DNA of 52,803 bases from Xanthomonas boreopolis (GCA_014654535.1 BNBA01000004.1:1-52803); one strand, 5' to 3'; counted from the stretch's first letter, positions 8,722 to 17,817 are shown. The notes: generated by a model not told the origin, from the sequence alone. Program-made: numbers and translations.

Positions 8722-9465
8722 ATGAGCAAGCAGAACCAGTGGATCGTCGGCGTCAACGCCGTCGCTTCCTCGATCGAGAACGATGCCGACAACGTCCGCG
8801 AGGTCCTGGTCGAGGCGGGCAGCAAGAACCCGCGCCTGACCGAGATCGAGGAGAACGCCCGCCGCAAGGGCATCGACGTGCGCCGGGTCAATGCGCAGGC
8901 GCTGGACGGCGTCGGCGGCGGCGTCCGCCACCAGGGCGTGGCGGCCCGGTACGCCGCGGCGCGGACCTGGAACGAGAACGAGCTTGAAGGCCTGGTCGAG
9001 GCCGCCGGGGGCAAGGCGCTGCTGCTGGTGCTCGACGGCGTGCAGGACCCGCACAACCTCGGCGCCTGCCTGCGCAGCGCGGCCGCGGCGGGCGTCACCG
9101 CGGTGGTCATCCCCAAGGACAAGTCGGCCACGATCAACGCCACGGTGCGCAAGACCTCGGCCGGTGCCGCCGACCGCATCCCGGTGGTGGCGGTGACCAA
9201 CCTGGTGCGCTGCCTGCGCGACCTGCAGAAGCAGGGCGTATGGATCTACGGCCTGGCCGGCGAGGCGGAAGGCTCCCTGTATGCGCTGGACCTGCGCGGC
9301 AACGTCGCGCTGGTGCTGGGGGGCGAGGCCGACGGCCTGCGCCGGCTGACCCGCGAACAGTGCGACCAGTTGGTACGCATCCCGATGCCGGGCGAGATCG
9401 AGAGCCTGAACGTGTCGGTCGCGGCCGGCGTGACGTTGTTCGAGGCGGTCCGGCAGCGCGGCTGA
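8722..9465 (+). CDS. rlmB: 23S rRNA (guanosine-2'-O-)-methyltransferase RlmB
   Basis: A 247-residue SPOUT (TrmH/SpoU) methyltransferase that 2'-O-methylates G2251 in the peptidyl-transferase P-loop of 23S rRNA using SAM. An N-terminal substrate-binding domain (about 1-75, WIVGVNAVASSIE) is followed by the knotted catalytic domain with LDGVQDPHNLGACLRSA (motif 1, Asn and Arg), LVLGGEADGLRRLT (motif 2) and IPMPGEIESLNVSVA (motif 3). Length is standard. The rnr-rlmB neighbourhood is conserved in many gammaproteobacteria, although a GFA gene and a REP palindrome lie between them here. Confidence 0.95.
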   Translation: MSKQNQWIVGVNAVASSIENDADNVREVLVEAGSKNPRLTEIEENARRKGIDVRRVNAQALDGVGGGVRHQGVAARYAAARTWNENELEGLVEAAGGKALLLVLDGVQDPHNLGACLRSAAAAGVTAVVIPKDKSATINATVRKTSAGAADRIPVVAVTNLVRCLRDLQKQGVWIYGLAGEAEGSLYALDLRGNVALVLGGEADGLRRLTREQCDQLVRIPMPGEIESLNVSVAAGVTLFEAVRQRG

Positions 9466-9571
9466 GGCCGCGGCGTTCGCTCGAAAGGTGGCGGCCGGGG
9501 CAGGGCTTGGCCGCGATGGCCAGGGAAACCGAAGCCTCGCGTGCCGCCCGCGCCTTGCGGATGCGACTTGG

Positions 9572-10219
9572 CTAGCCGGCGCCTGCCGCGCCTGTTGGCC
9601 AGGCATTGGCGATCTTGCAGAACAGCCGCGCGGTCTGCTCCGTGTCGTAGACCGCGCTGTGCGCGTCGGCCGCGTTCCACTCCAGCCCGGCCGCCTGCAC
9701 CGCGCGCGCCAGCACGGTCTGGCCATAGGCCACGCCGGCCAGCGTCACCGTGTCGAACACGCTGAACGGGTGGAACGGGTTGCGCTTGTGCGCGGTACGC
9801 GCGACCGCGGCATTGAGGAAGTTGAGGTCGAAGTGGGCGTTGTGGCCGACCAGGATCGCGCGCTGGCAACCGTAGCGTTTCACCGCCTCGCGGACCGGGG
9901 CGAACACGTGGTCCAGCGCGGCCTTTTCCTCCTTGGCGAAGCGGAACGGATGGTCGAGCACGATGCCGGTGACTTCCAGCGACTTGGGATCGATATCGGT
10001 GCCCGGGGCGGGCACCACGTGCGCACTGGTGGTCTGGCCGGGCCGGAACAGCCCGTTCTCGTCCATCTCGATCGGCACGCAGGCGATTTCCAGCAGGGCG
10101 TGCCGGTTCCAGTCGAAGCCGCCGGTTTCCACGTCCACGACCACGGGAAGGTAACCGCGGAAGCGTCGCGACATCGGGATCACGGAGGGGACGGGTGGGG
10201 TTTCGACGTTGTTGCTCAT
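9572..10219 (-). CDS. rnt: Ribonuclease T
   Basis: A 215-residue DEDDh exonuclease that trims 3' ends of tRNA, 5S and 23S rRNA and single-stranded DNA. Catalytic motifs: [10 protein letters not shown] (Asp, Glu), [12 protein letters not shown] (Asp) and the final [12 protein letters not shown] (His, Asp). RNase T-specific features include the Phe-rich segment and [14 protein letters not shown] start at [10 protein letters not shown] would shorten the unconserved N-terminus by 15 residues. It lies 121 bp downstream of the buf operon on the same strand; whether it is read through is unknown. Confidence 0.93.
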   Translation of the reverse strand: MSNNVETPPVPSVIPMSRRFRGYLPVVVDVETGGFDWNRHALLEIACVPIEMDENGLFRPGQTTSAHVVPAPGTDIDPKSLEVTGIVLDHPFRFAKEEKAALDHVFAPVREAVKRYGCQRAILVGHNAHFDLNFLNAAVARTAHKRNPFHPFSVFDTVTLAGVAYGQTVLARAVQAAGLEWNAADAHSAVYDTEQTARLFCKIANAWPTGAAGAG

Positions 10220-10340
10220 CGCAATAGCCTAGCAGGTCGAAAAACCTCCGCCGTTGCGGGCCTGGCCCTTTTCCTGGCTGATTCGATGCGGCGCGGGATA
10301 CGGCCGGGCCCGTTCCATGCTTCCCGTGCTGGCCTCCGCG

Positions 10341-11084
10341 TCAGGGCGCGGTGCCGAGGATCGTGCCCTGCTCGCGCAGCCGGTACAGCAACTGCGCGCC
10401 GTCCTGCAGGAAGGCTTCGCGGGCGGACGCGCCGGCTTCGGCGGCGAGCCGTTCGAGCGTGCGCCTGCCGCTGCCGGCCCCGGCTTCGCCCAGCAGCGCG
10501 ACCAGGCGGGCGGCCAAGGGAGACAGTTCGGCGAAGCGCACTTGGCCGTCCCGGCGATGCGCCAACAGCCAGGTGGGGGCGGGCGGCGGCGCCTCCGGCT
10601 GGAAATCGGGGCCGATCCGGTGCACGGGCCAGCGATAGCCGAGCAACCGCACGGCCGGCGACGGCACGGGAGTGCCGGCGAGCAGGTCGCCATCGGGGAG
10701 GTGCGGCGGGAGCGGAGCGCCGTCGAGCAGCAAGTCCAGCTCGATCCATTCGTAGTGCGCCAGTTCCGGCAGCCAGGGCGGCAGCGCGGCGGGGTCGCGC
10801 TCGTCCAGGTAATCGAGGAACTCCCGGCCTATTTCGGTGAACAGCGGCGAGCGCGCGCGATGGTCGCGGGCGAAGTCGTCGCACAGCCGCCGCCACGCCG
10901 CGTCGCCGAGCGTGCGACGCAGCACGGGGAAGTTGCCGGACAGCAGGCTTTCCAGGTTGTTGAGGTAAAGCTCGCGATAGACCTGCAGCCGCCGCGGATC
11001 CATCCCTGCGGGGGCCGGCGCATGCGCGGGATCGCGCAGGTGCGCGGCGAATCCCGCCAGCAGGCGTTCGAGCGCTTCAGGCAT
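10341..11084 (-). CDS. bufC: BufC/HvfC-type partner protein (DUF2063)
   Basis: A 247-residue protein. The start inside the upstream gene's end is chosen because DUF2063 homology begins there: [19 protein letters not shown], then [23 protein letters not shown]2063 proteins pair with MNIO enzymes as the precursor-recognition partner, recruiting the RiPP precursor to the BufB/HvfB enzyme. The second half (about 150-247) is a winged-helix-like region. It overlaps bufB by 8 bp, implying translational coupling. No DoxX-type BufD gene follows, unlike many such operons. Symbol by analogy with bufferin operons. Confidence 0.82.
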   Translation of the reverse strand: MPEALERLLAGFAAHLRDPAHAPAPAGMDPRRLQVYRELYLNNLESLLSGNFPVLRRTLGDAAWRRLCDDFARDHRARSPLFTEIGREFLDYLDERDPAALPPWLPELAHYEWIELDLLLDGAPLPPHLPDGDLLAGTPVPSPAVRLLGYRWPVHRIGPDFQPEAPPPAPTWLLAHRRDGQVRFAELSPLAARLVALLGEAGAGSGRRTLERLAAEAGASAREAFLQDGAQLLYRLREQGTILGTAP

Positions 11085-11940
11085 GCGCGGCCTGCACGGG
11101 GAACGCGCGTTGCAGGTCGCGGACCCGTTCCAGCTCGTCCAGCAGTCGCGCCAGCGGCGGCAGGTTGAAATCCCTTTCCAGCAGGGTGGGGCGCACGCCA
11201 TGGCGGGCATAGGCGTGCGCGAGCAGCCGCCAGGTGTCGGCATGCACGTCCCGGCCATGGCTGTCGATCTTCAGGCCGGGCGCTTCGTCGTGGTGGCCGG
11301 CGATGTGGTAGCTGGCGATGCGCGCGGAGGGCATCGCGTCGATGAAGGCGCGCGCGTCGTAGCCCTGGTTGACCGCGTTGACGTGCACGTTGTTGACGTC
11401 GAGCAGCAGGTCGCACCCGGCCTCGTCCAGCACGGCGCGCACGAATTCCGGTTCGGACAGGCGGGCCTGCCCGGGCGAGGGCAGCTCGGCGTAGTACGAA
11501 ACGTTCTCCACCGCGATGCGCCGGCCGAGCACGTCCTGCACGCGGCGGATGCGCGCCGCGACGTGGCGCACGGCTTCCTCGGTGAACGGCAGCGGCATCA
11601 GCTCGTAGAGCTGGCCATCGTCGCTGCACCAGCTCAGGTGCTCGCTGTAGAGCGCGACGTGGTGACGGTCCAGGAACCGGCGGGTGCGCCGCAGGAATTC
11701 CTCGTCGAGCGGCGCGACGCCGCCGAGCGAAAGCGACAGCCCATGGCAGGTCAGCGGATGCCGTTCGGCGAGCGCCTGCAACTGCTCGCCGAGCGCGCCG
11801 CCGACGCCGATCCAGTTGTCGGGCGCGCATTCGAGGAAATCGAAGGCGCTGGCCGGGGCTTCCAGCAGTGCGCCGATCAGGCCACGCCGCAGGCCGAGGC
11901 CCGCGGCGAGGTGCGGCGCCGCGCCGTCAGAGCGCGCCAC
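11077..11940 (-). CDS. bufB: MNIO-family iron enzyme (DUF692), BufB/HvfB type
   Basis: A 287-residue multinuclear non-haem iron oxidative enzyme with a TIM-barrel fold, relative of methanobactin MbnB. Metal-ligand motifs in order: [61 protein letters not shown] and [10 protein letters not shown]. The family oxidises cysteines in a peptide precursor to oxazolone/thioamide or thiooxazole groups that bind copper. Its start overlaps the bufA end by 14 bp and its end overlaps bufC. All expected His, Asp, Asn and Glu ligands appear present, so it should be active. Cytoplasmic, acting before export of the precursor. Confidence 0.9.
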   Translation of the reverse strand: MARSDGAAPHLAAGLGLRRGLIGALLEAPASAFDFLECAPDNWIGVGGALGEQLQALAERHPLTCHGLSLSLGGVAPLDEEFLRRTRRFLDRHHVALYSEHLSWCSDDGQLYELMPLPFTEEAVRHVAARIRRVQDVLGRRIAVENVSYYAELPSPGQARLSEPEFVRAVLDEAGCDLLLDVNNVHVNAVNQGYDARAFIDAMPSARIASYHIAGHHDEAPGLKIDSHGRDVHADTWRLLAHAYARHGVRPTLLERDFNLPPLARLLDELERVRDLQRAFPVQAAHA

Positions 11941-12259
11941 CGCATTTGCCTTCGCCGCACTTGCCTTCGCTCATCTGCTTGCCGGAAGCGTCCTTCTTCT
12001 TCTCGCCGTGCTTGGCCTTGTCGGCGTGCGCCGGCGCCGGCTCGGAGGCGTCCTGTTTTTCCTGCGGCCTGGGAGCGGCGTCCTGCCGCGGGACCGGGGT
12101 CTGCCGGGGCTGGGGATCCTTCGGCGTGGCGGTCGTGTCCTGCGCGGCGCCCAGGGCGTATCCCTGGGCCAGGTCGGTCATCGCGAAACCCGGCGATGCC
12201 AGCAGGCTGCCGCCCACCAGGACTGCGCCCAGGGTCGCCGTACGGTTGATGCGGTTCAT
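11927..12259 (-). CDS. bufA: Bufferin/oxazolin-type RiPP precursor with two EGKCG motifs
   Basis: A 110-residue protein with a Sec signal peptide (about 1-26, ending SPGFA). A low-complexity Pro/Gln/Asp/Lys-rich spacer follows, then a C-terminal core [14 protein letters not shown]. The only cysteines of the mature part are the two in EGKCG repeats, the motif known from Haemophilus HvfA and related precursors in which Cys is converted by the MNIO/DUF2063 pair to a copper-binding heterocycle. A ribosome site (CCGGAG) sits about seven bases before the ATG. It is the first gene of the overlapping bufABC set. The product should act in the periplasm as a copper buffer (inference from the family). 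Confidence 0.85.
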   Translation of the reverse strand: MNRINRTATLGAVLVGGSLLASPGFAMTDLAQGYALGAAQDTTATPKDPQPRQTPVPRQDAAPRPQEKQDASEPAPAHADKAKHGEKKKDASGKQMSEGKCGEGKCGGAL

Positions 12260-12318
12260 GTCGTGCTCCGGTCGCGTGGATGAGCCGGCAGCTTAGCGCG
12301 CTCCAAGGGGACGTGGAC

Positions 12319-12351
12319 GGCAAGGGCCCCGCGCTTGGCGGGGCCCTTGCC
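12319..12351 (-). terminator. Strong GC hairpin after the RcnB-like gene
   Basis: A perfect 14-bp stem (GGCAAGGGCCCCGC at 12319-12332 with its complement at 12338-12351) and a 5-base loop lie just past the RcnB stop and before bufA. It lacks a clear U-tract, so it is a likely but not classic terminator. Confidence 0.6.
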
Positions 12352-12359
12352 GTGCCGGG

Positions 12360-12683
12360 TCAATGGTCGCCGAGGATCACGCTGGCGATGATGCCGGTGG
12401 CCACCGCGACCAGGACGTAGTCGTTGTCGACCCGGCGCCACTGGTGGCCGGGCGGCGGCGGCTTGAGGCCGTAGCGGGCGTAGTCGGAGACATAGACGCC
12501 GCGATGGTCGCGCGGCAGGCGGTCGCCCTTCTGCCAGCGCTTGACCTGGCCCGGTGGCGGGCCCTTGCCCTTGTCTCCATGGGCGTTGCCGTGGCCGCCG
12601 GCATGCGGCGGGGGATCGGCGAAGGCGAGGCCGCTGCCGGACAGCATGGCCACTGCGAGCATCGAAGCGAGGACGCGTTTCAT
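12360..12683 (-). CDS. RcnB-family periplasmic protein
   Basis: A 107-residue exported protein: signal peptide ending FADPPP (about residues 1-23), a His/Gly/Lys-rich segment (HAGGHGNAHGDKGKG), then the RcnB-like core PPGQVKRWQKGDRLP, YVSDYARYGLKPPPPGHQW and a hydrophobic end. E. coli RcnB affects nickel/cobalt homeostasis, but the family is broad and mostly uncharacterised. AGAGGAG lies eight bases before the ATG. Its place directly upstream of bufABC on the same strand, separated by a hairpin, hints at a shared envelope-metal theme without proving it. Confidence 0.8.
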   Translation of the reverse strand: MKRVLASMLAVAMLSGSGLAFADPPPHAGGHGNAHGDKGKGPPPGQVKRWQKGDRLPRDHRGVYVSDYARYGLKPPPPGHQWRRVDNDYVLVAVATGIIASVILGDH

Positions 12684-12793
12684 GGGTGGTTCTCCTCTGG
12701 GCAGGATCCGCCTGCGGAACGAACGCTAGAGTCCGCCGCGTGAACGCGAAATTAAGTCCCCCGGCCGCCGTGGTCGCCTATTCAGGTTGGTTC

Positions 12794-13504
12794 TCAAGGA
12801 GCCACGGTGGTGCTGGTGTCGTCGCGCTTCTCGCGCGGCGGCAGCGGCTGGTCGCCGTTCACCAGGAACCAGACGTTCTCGGCGATGTTGGTGGCGTGGT
12901 CGCCGATGCGCTCGAGGTTCTTGGCCATGAACAGCAGGTGCGTGCAAGGGGTGATGTTGCGCGGGTCTTCCATCATGTAGGTCAGCAGCTCGCGGAACAG
13001 CGCGGTGTACTGCGCGTCCAGGCGGGCATCGGCGGTGCGGACCTGCATGGCGGCCTCGGCATCGTTGCTGCGGTAGGCCTGCAGCACCTGGCGCACCTGC
13101 TCGGCGGCGAGCTCGCCCAGGGCGCGCAGGCCCACGGTCTGCGGCAGCGGCGGCACGGCGTTGAGCGCGATCGAGCGCTTGGCGACGTTGGCGGCGTAGT
13201 CGCCGATGCGCTCGATGTCGGACGGGATGCGCAACCCGACCAGGATCTCGCGCAGGTCGCGGGCCATCGGGCCGCGCAGCGCCAGCCGCATCACGTCGTG
13301 GCTGATGGCGTGTTCGAGCGCGTCGATCGCCTCGTCGTTGGCGATGATCCGGTGCGCGGCGTTGTCGTCGCGGCGCTCGACCACGTCGAGCGCGGCCTCC
13401 AGCTGCGCCACGGCGGTCTCGCCCATGCGGATGATCTCGGCGACCAGCCGGTGCTGCTCTTCGTCGTAGCTCTTGACGATGTGGTCGTTGGGCAGGTTGT
13501 TCAT
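12794..13504 (-). CDS. phoU: Phosphate transport regulator PhoU
   Basis: A 236-residue PhoU protein made of two three-helix repeats with paired metal-binding motifs: RIPSDIERIGDYAANVAKR in the first and KNLERIGDHATNIAENV in the second. PhoU links the Pst transporter to the PhoR/PhoB sensor and represses the Pho regulon when phosphate is ample. The start MNNLPNDHIVKSY matches the family; upstream in-frame codons come from the intergenic repeat. It ends the pstS-C-A-B-phoU unit, 114 bp behind pstB with a repeat hairpin between. Confidence 0.95.
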   Translation of the reverse strand: MNNLPNDHIVKSYDEEQHRLVAEIIRMGETAVAQLEAALDVVERRDDNAAHRIIANDEAIDALEHAISHDVMRLALRGPMARDLREILVGLRIPSDIERIGDYAANVAKRSIALNAVPPLPQTVGLRALGELAAEQVRQVLQAYRSNDAEAAMQVRTADARLDAQYTALFRELLTYMMEDPRNITPCTHLLFMAKNLERIGDHATNIAENVWFLVNGDQPLPPREKRDDTSTTVAP

Positions 13505-13513
13505 GGCATGTCC

Positions 13514-13608
13514 GTGATTGGTGATTCGTGATTGGTGATTCGTGGCGGCATCGGTTCGTGGCTGGGGCTTGCTTCTGCGAATCGCCAATCACGAATCACG
13601 AATCACGG
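13514..13608. repeat. Direct and inverted GTGATTSG/GATTCGTG repeats between pstB and phoU
   Basis: The left part (13514-13544) repeats GTGATTGGTGATTC twice. The right part (about 13578-13607) carries the complementary units AATCACGAATCACG, giving imperfect arms of about 30 bases around a loop of about 33. On the pst transcript this would fold into a long hairpin just before phoU. It resembles short intergenic repeats known in xanthomonads. Confidence 0.75.
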
Positions 13609-13618
13609 CGGTTCGGCA

Positions 13619-14488
13619 TCAGCCGAAACGCCCGGTGATGTAGTCCTCGGTCTGCTGCTTGGACGGCTGCGAGAAGATCGTCTCGGTACGGTCGTGCTCG
13701 ATCAGGTCGCCCAGGTACATGAAGGCGGTGTAGTCGCTCACGCGGGCCGCCTGCTGCATGTTGTGGGTGACGATCACGATCGTGTAGTCGTTCTTCAGCT
13801 CTTCCACGAGCTGCTCGATGCGGCTGGTGGAGATCGGGTCCAGCGCGGAGGTCGGCTCGTCGAGCAGCAGCACGTCGGGGCGCAGGGCCACCGCGCGGGC
13901 GATGCACAGGCGCTGCTGCTGGCCGCCGGACAGGCCCAGCGCGCTCTGGTTGAGCTTGTCCTTGACCTCGTCCCACAGCGCGCCCTGGCGCAGCGCCTGC
14001 TCGACGCGGTCGTTCATCTCGCTCCTGGACAGCTTCTCGTGGTGGCGGATGCCGTAGGCGACGTTCTCGAAGATCGTCATCGGGAACGGCACCGGCTTCT
14101 GGAAGACCATGCCGACCTTGCTGCGCAGGCGGTTCATCGGGTACTTCGGCGAGAGGATGTTCTCGCCGTCGAGCAGCACCTCGCCGCGCGCCTCCAGCTT
14201 GGGGTAGAGCGCGTAGATGCGGTTGAAGATGCGCAGCAGGGTGGACTTGCCGCAGCCGGAGGGACCGATCAGGGCGGTCACGCGCTTCTCCGGGATCTCC
14301 AGGTTGATGTCCTTCAGCGCGTGGAACTTGTCGTAGTAGAAGTTCAACCCGCGCGCGGCCAGCTTGACCGGTGCTGGCGCCAGCGCCGTCTCGCCGGAAA
14401 CCGGCACGGCGATGCGCTGTCTCATGGCCGCGCTCTGGCCGGCGTTGTGGAGGTCGTTCATGGCGGGCTTCCAGGAAAGGTCAGTCAT
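13619..14488 (-). CDS. pstB: Phosphate ABC transporter ATPase PstB
   Basis: A 289-residue ABC ATPase energising phosphate import. Walker [13 protein letters not shown]-loop [12 protein letters not shown], signature [14 protein letters not shown], Walker [14 protein letters not shown] and switch His in [16 protein letters not shown] are all present. The last part YITGRFG is typical of PstB. The N-terminus has about 40 extra residues before the conserved [10 protein letters not shown]. The ATG overlaps the end of pstA by 8 bp, indicating coupled translation; an alternative start at MNDLHNAG lies nine codons in. Confidence 0.96.
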   Translation of the reverse strand: MTDLSWKPAMNDLHNAGQSAAMRQRIAVPVSGETALAPAPVKLAARGLNFYYDKFHALKDINLEIPEKRVTALIGPSGCGKSTLLRIFNRIYALYPKLEARGEVLLDGENILSPKYPMNRLRSKVGMVFQKPVPFPMTIFENVAYGIRHHEKLSRSEMNDRVEQALRQGALWDEVKDKLNQSALGLSGGQQQRLCIARAVALRPDVLLLDEPTSALDPISTSRIEQLVEELKNDYTIVIVTHNMQQAARVSDYTAFMYLGDLIEHDRTETIFSQPSKQQTEDYITGRFG

Positions 14489-15344
14489 GGGAAATCTTGT
14501 TGCGCAGGAGCAGGGCGCGCGCGCCCAGGCTCACCAGCAGCACGAACACGGTCAGCACCAGCGCGCCGGCCCAGGCCAGCACCTGCCACGACTCGTACGG
14601 ACTGCCGGCGAACTGGTTCATCACCACCGGCACGCTCGCCATCGGGCGGAACACGTTGGTGTTCCAGTACTGGTTGCCGAAGGCGGTGAACAGCAGCGGG
14701 GCGGTCTCGCCCGAGATGCGGGCCAGGGCCAGCAGCACGCCGGTGACGATGCCGGCCGAGGCGCTGCGATAGAGCACCTGGACGATCACCTTCCACTGCG
14801 GGATGCCCAGCGACAGCGCCGCCTCGCGCATCTGCGCCGGCACCAGCCGCAGCATCTCGTCGGTGGTGCGCACCACCACCGGCAGCACGATGAACGCGAG
14901 CGACAGCGCGCCGGCGAACGCGGAGAACTGCCCGCCGGTCTGCATCACGTACAGGGTGTAGACGAACAGGCCCAGCACGATCGACGGCGCGGACAGCAGG
15001 ATGTCGTTGACGAAGCGCACCACGGTGCCGGCCTTGCGCGCGTTGCCGTACTCGGCCAGCCAGGTGCCGGCGGCGATGCCCAGCGGCGTGCCGATCACGA
15101 TCGCCAGCACGCACATGACGGCGCTGCCGAAGAAGGCGTTGGCCAGGCCGCCTTCCTGCATCGGCGGCGGCGTCGTCTTGGTGAACAGGTCCAGGCTGAT
15201 GCCGGCGATGCCCTTGGCGGCCAGGGTCCACAGGATCCAGCCGAGGAAGAACAGGCCGAACAGCGCGGTGGCGCACGACAGCGCCAGCGCGACCGCGTTG
15301 ACCAGGCGGCGCCGGTTGTAGAGGCGTTGCGAGACGGCCGACAT
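14481..15344 (-). CDS. pstA: Phosphate ABC transporter permease PstA
   Basis: A 287-residue inner-membrane permease with six predicted helices and the ABC permease motif [21 protein letters not shown] (EAA loop). [14 protein letters not shown] and [13 protein letters not shown] are PstA signatures. It begins at a TGATG overlap with pstC and overlaps pstB at its end, so pstC-A-B form one translational unit. Confidence 0.95.
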   Translation of the reverse strand: MSAVSQRLYNRRRLVNAVALALSCATALFGLFFLGWILWTLAAKGIAGISLDLFTKTTPPPMQEGGLANAFFGSAVMCVLAIVIGTPLGIAAGTWLAEYGNARKAGTVVRFVNDILLSAPSIVLGLFVYTLYVMQTGGQFSAFAGALSLAFIVLPVVVRTTDEMLRLVPAQMREAALSLGIPQWKVIVQVLYRSASAGIVTGVLLALARISGETAPLLFTAFGNQYWNTNVFRPMASVPVVMNQFAGSPYESWQVLAWAGALVLTVFVLLVSLGARALLLRNKISHD

Positions 15345-16318
15345 CAGTTGCCCTCCTTGCGCGACAGGCGTTGCAGCATCAGCCGCGCCATCGCCAGCAC
15401 CACGAAGGTGACGATGAACAGCACGAAGCCGAGCAGCAGCAGCGCCGAACGGTAGGTCTCGGTGGCTTCGCCGAAATCGTTGGCGATCAGCGCGGCGATG
15501 GTGGTGCCCGGTTCCAGCAGCGACGGCGAGAGCCGCACGGTGTTGCCGATCACGAAGGCCACCGCCATGGTCTCGCCGAGCGCGCGGCCCAGGCCGAGGA
15601 AGATGCCGCCGATCACCGCCGAGCGGGTGTAGGGCAGGACGATGTCCCAGCTCACTTCCCACCTGGTCGAGCCGAGCGCGTAGGCCGATTCCTTCAGCCG
15701 GGTCGGCACGGTCAGGAACACTTCGCGCATCACCGAGGAGATGAACGGGATCACCATGATCGCCAGCACGAAGCCGGCGGTGAGCATGCCGATGCCCAGC
15801 GGCGGGCCCTGGAACAGCGGCCCGACCAGCGGCAGCGTGCCGACGTGGTCGTTGAGGAACGGTGTGACGTACTCGGTCATCACCGGCACCAGCACGAACA
15901 GGCCCCACATGCCGTAGATGATCGACGGGATGCCGGCCAGCAGCTCGATGGCGGTGCCGATCGGGGCGCGCAGCCAGCGCGGCGCGACCTCGGTCAGGAA
16001 GAAGGCGATGCCGAAGCTCACCGGCACCGCGATCAGCATCGCGATCAGCGCGGTGACGATGGTGCCGTAGATCGGCGCGAGCGCGCCGTACTTGTTCTCG
16101 ACCGGATTCCACTCGGCCGAGTAGAAGAAGCTCAGGCCCTCCATCTGCAGGGCGTGGCGGCCGCCCCACAGCATCGACAGCGCGGCGCTGGCGAGGGCGA
16201 TCAGGACGAAGACGACGGTGGCGGTCAGCGCCACCTTGAACAGCCGGTCGGCGCGGGCGTCGCGCAGGTCGCGGCCGCGGGGGGCGGTCATCGCTTCGGG
16301 AATGACGGTGGCGTTCAT
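15344..16318 (-). CDS. pstC: Phosphate ABC transporter permease PstC
   Basis: A 324-residue permease partner of PstA with six helices. Signatures: LLAGIPSIIYGMWGLFVLVP, KESAYALGSTRWEVSWDIV (EAA loop) and LGRALGETMAVAFVIGN. The start MNATVIPEAMTA is chosen because codons further upstream (MDSRFRGND) are just translation of an intergenic repeat, a common annotation error. It is separated from the lipoprotein pstS by a repeat and a strong hairpin, so expression may drop between them. Confidence 0.93.
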   Translation of the reverse strand: MNATVIPEAMTAPRGRDLRDARADRLFKVALTATVVFVLIALASAALSMLWGGRHALQMEGLSFFYSAEWNPVENKYGALAPIYGTIVTALIAMLIAVPVSFGIAFFLTEVAPRWLRAPIGTAIELLAGIPSIIYGMWGLFVLVPVMTEYVTPFLNDHVGTLPLVGPLFQGPPLGIGMLTAGFVLAIMVIPFISSVMREVFLTVPTRLKESAYALGSTRWEVSWDIVLPYTRSAVIGGIFLGLGRALGETMAVAFVIGNTVRLSPSLLEPGTTIAALIANDFGEATETYRSALLLLGFVLFIVTFVVLAMARLMLQRLSRKEGN

Positions 16319-16341
16319 TTGAGGTCCGGTAAGGGGAAACT

Positions 16342-16430
16342 CGTCATTCCCGCGAAAGCGGGAATCCATGGACGTTCAGAACCGACGGCAAAGGCAAGGT
16401 CCATGGATCCCCGCTTTCGCGGGGATGACG
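16342..16430. repeat. Nested palindromic intergenic repeat (GTCATTCCCGCGAAAGCGGGAAT type)
   Basis: Two inverted arms (16342-16373 and 16399-16430) carry CGTCATTCCCGCGAAAGC and its mirror, each with its own small CCCGC/GCGGG hairpin. This class is common between genes in several proteobacteria and produces spurious DSRFRGND peptides when translated. Here it lies between pstS and pstC. Confidence 0.85.
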
Positions 16431-16469
16431 CAATGGCGCGGCCGGGCTTTCGGCCCGGCCGCGCCATTG
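16431..16469 (-). terminator. 17-bp stem hairpin after the lipoprotein pstS
   Basis: CAATGGCGCGGCCGGGC (16431-16447) pairs perfectly with 16453-16469 around a 5-base loop, two bases past the pstS stop. There is no U-tract, so it may act as an attenuator or a 3' stabiliser of pstS mRNA rather than a full stop before pstC. Confidence 0.6.
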
Positions 16470-16471
16470 CG

Positions 16472-17572
16472 TCACTTGAACTCAGCCGCCCAATACGCCT
16501 CGATCTGCTGCACCAGCTCCGGCGGCAGCGGCACGTAGTGCAGCTCGTTGGCCTGCGGCTGGCCGTTCTCGAAGGCCCACTTGAAGAAATCCAGCGTGGC
16601 CTTGGCGCGCGCCGGGTCCTTGGCCTGCTTGTGCATCAGCATGAAGTTGGTGGCGGTGATCGGCCAGGCCTGGTCGCCCGGGGCGTTGGTGATCACCAGG
16701 TTGAAGTCCTTGGCGTTCTTCCAGTCGGCGCTGGCGGCCGCGGCGGCGAAGGTCTCCGCGCTCGGCTGCACCCAGTTGCCGGCGGCGTTCTGCAGCGACG
16801 CGTACGGCATGTTGTTCTGCAGCGCGTAGGCCAGTTCGACGTAGCCGATCGAGCCCTTGATCTGCTGCACGTAGGAGGCCACGCCCTCGTTGCCCTTGCC
16901 GCCGACGCCGCCCGGCCACTGCACCGAGGTGCCTTCGCCGACCTTCTCCTTCCACTCCGGGCTGACCTTGGACAGGTAGTTGGTGAAGTTGAAGCTGGTG
17001 CCCGAGCCGTCCGAGCGATGCACCAGGTTGATCTTGGCGTCGGGCAGCTTCACGCCCGGGTTGGCGGCGACGATGGCCGGATCGTTCCACTTGCTGACCT
17101 TGCCCAGGAAGATGTCGGCCAGCAGCGCGCCGGTCAGGCGCAGCTTGCCCGCCTCGATGCCTTCCAGGTTGACCACCGGCACCACGCCGCCGATCGCGGA
17201 CGGGAACTGGCCCAGGCCCGACTGCGCCAGTTCGTCGCTGGCCAGCGGCTTGTCGGAGGAGCCGAAGTCGACGGTGCCGGCCTTGATCTGGGCGATGCCG
17301 CCGCCCGAGCCGATCGACTGGTAGTTGATCTTGTTGCCGGTGGCGGCGTTGTAGTCGGCCGACCACTTCGAGATCAGCGGATAGATGAAGGAGGCGCCGG
17401 CGCCGGAGATCTCGGCCGCCTTGGCATCGCCGGCGGCGGGGGCGGACGCATTGCCGGCGGCCGGTGCCGCGTCGGCGGGCTGCTGGGCTTCGTTGCCCGG
17501 CTTGTTGCAAGCGGTCATGGCCAGGGCGATGGCCAGGGACAGGGCGGCGAGGCCGGCCGATTGCAGTTTCAT
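16472..17572 (-). CDS. pstS: Phosphate-binding protein PstS, lipoprotein form
   Basis: A 366-residue phosphate-binding protein. The start MKLQSAGLAA has GGAG about seven bases upstream. A lipobox (ALAMTAC, Cys22) predicts a lipid anchor, followed by an Ala/Pro linker to about residue 55. The binding fold begins ISGAGASFIYPLISKW; phosphate-contacting motifs are GSGGGIAQIKAGTVDFGSSD and HRSDGSGTSFNFTNYLS. It is close in sequence to the soluble PstS next door, so the two arose by duplication. Likely expressed from its own Pho box as well as by readthrough, and linked to pstCAB. Confidence 0.95.
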   Translation of the reverse strand: MKLQSAGLAALSLAIALAMTACNKPGNEAQQPADAAPAAGNASAPAAGDAKAAEISGAGASFIYPLISKWSADYNAATGNKINYQSIGSGGGIAQIKAGTVDFGSSDKPLASDELAQSGLGQFPSAIGGVVPVVNLEGIEAGKLRLTGALLADIFLGKVSKWNDPAIVAANPGVKLPDAKINLVHRSDGSGTSFNFTNYLSKVSPEWKEKVGEGTSVQWPGGVGGKGNEGVASYVQQIKGSIGYVELAYALQNNMPYASLQNAAGNWVQPSAETFAAAAASADWKNAKDFNLVITNAPGDQAWPITATNFMLMHKQAKDPARAKATLDFFKWAFENGQPQANELHYVPLPPELVQQIEAYWAAEFK

Positions 17573-17625
17573 GCGGTGCTCCATAACGGGTTCTTGCCGG
17601 TGATTCCGGCGGGCCACGCTATGAA

Positions 17626-17654
17626 ATGATGTTTTTGTTACATGTTGATTACAG
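17626..17654 (-). promoter_or_regulatory. Pho box upstream of the lipoprotein pstS
   Basis: Leftward heptamers at 11-bp spacing: CTGTAAT (17648-17654), ATGTAAC (17637-17643) and ACATCAT (17626-17632), each separated by 4 bp. The E. coli PhoB half-site is CTGTCAT; matches here are 6, about 5 and 4 of 7. It ends 53 bp before the start codon. Confidence 0.65.
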
Positions 17655-17817
17655 GGCTCCGGGGCCGGGATTCGGGACCTGGGTCGCGGAAAGGCAGGGG
17701 GCCTCGGAGAAGCGTTACCCGGGACGGCTCCGGCGCCGGCGGGCTTTGCCGGCCTGTTGCCGGGGCGGAGGTCCCTCCTGCGGAGAGCCGCGAGAGCAGC
17801 CGGATCCCGGGGGCCCC

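Noticed and set aside
16319-16369. Upstream start for pstC giving an N-terminal MDSRFRGNDE extension
   Set aside because: The extension is encoded by a dispersed intergenic repeat; the conserved protein starts at the internal ATG.
15371-17629. A 752-codon plus-strand frame opposite pstC and pstS
   Set aside because: Low-complexity Arg/Gln/His composition, antisense to unmistakable pst genes.
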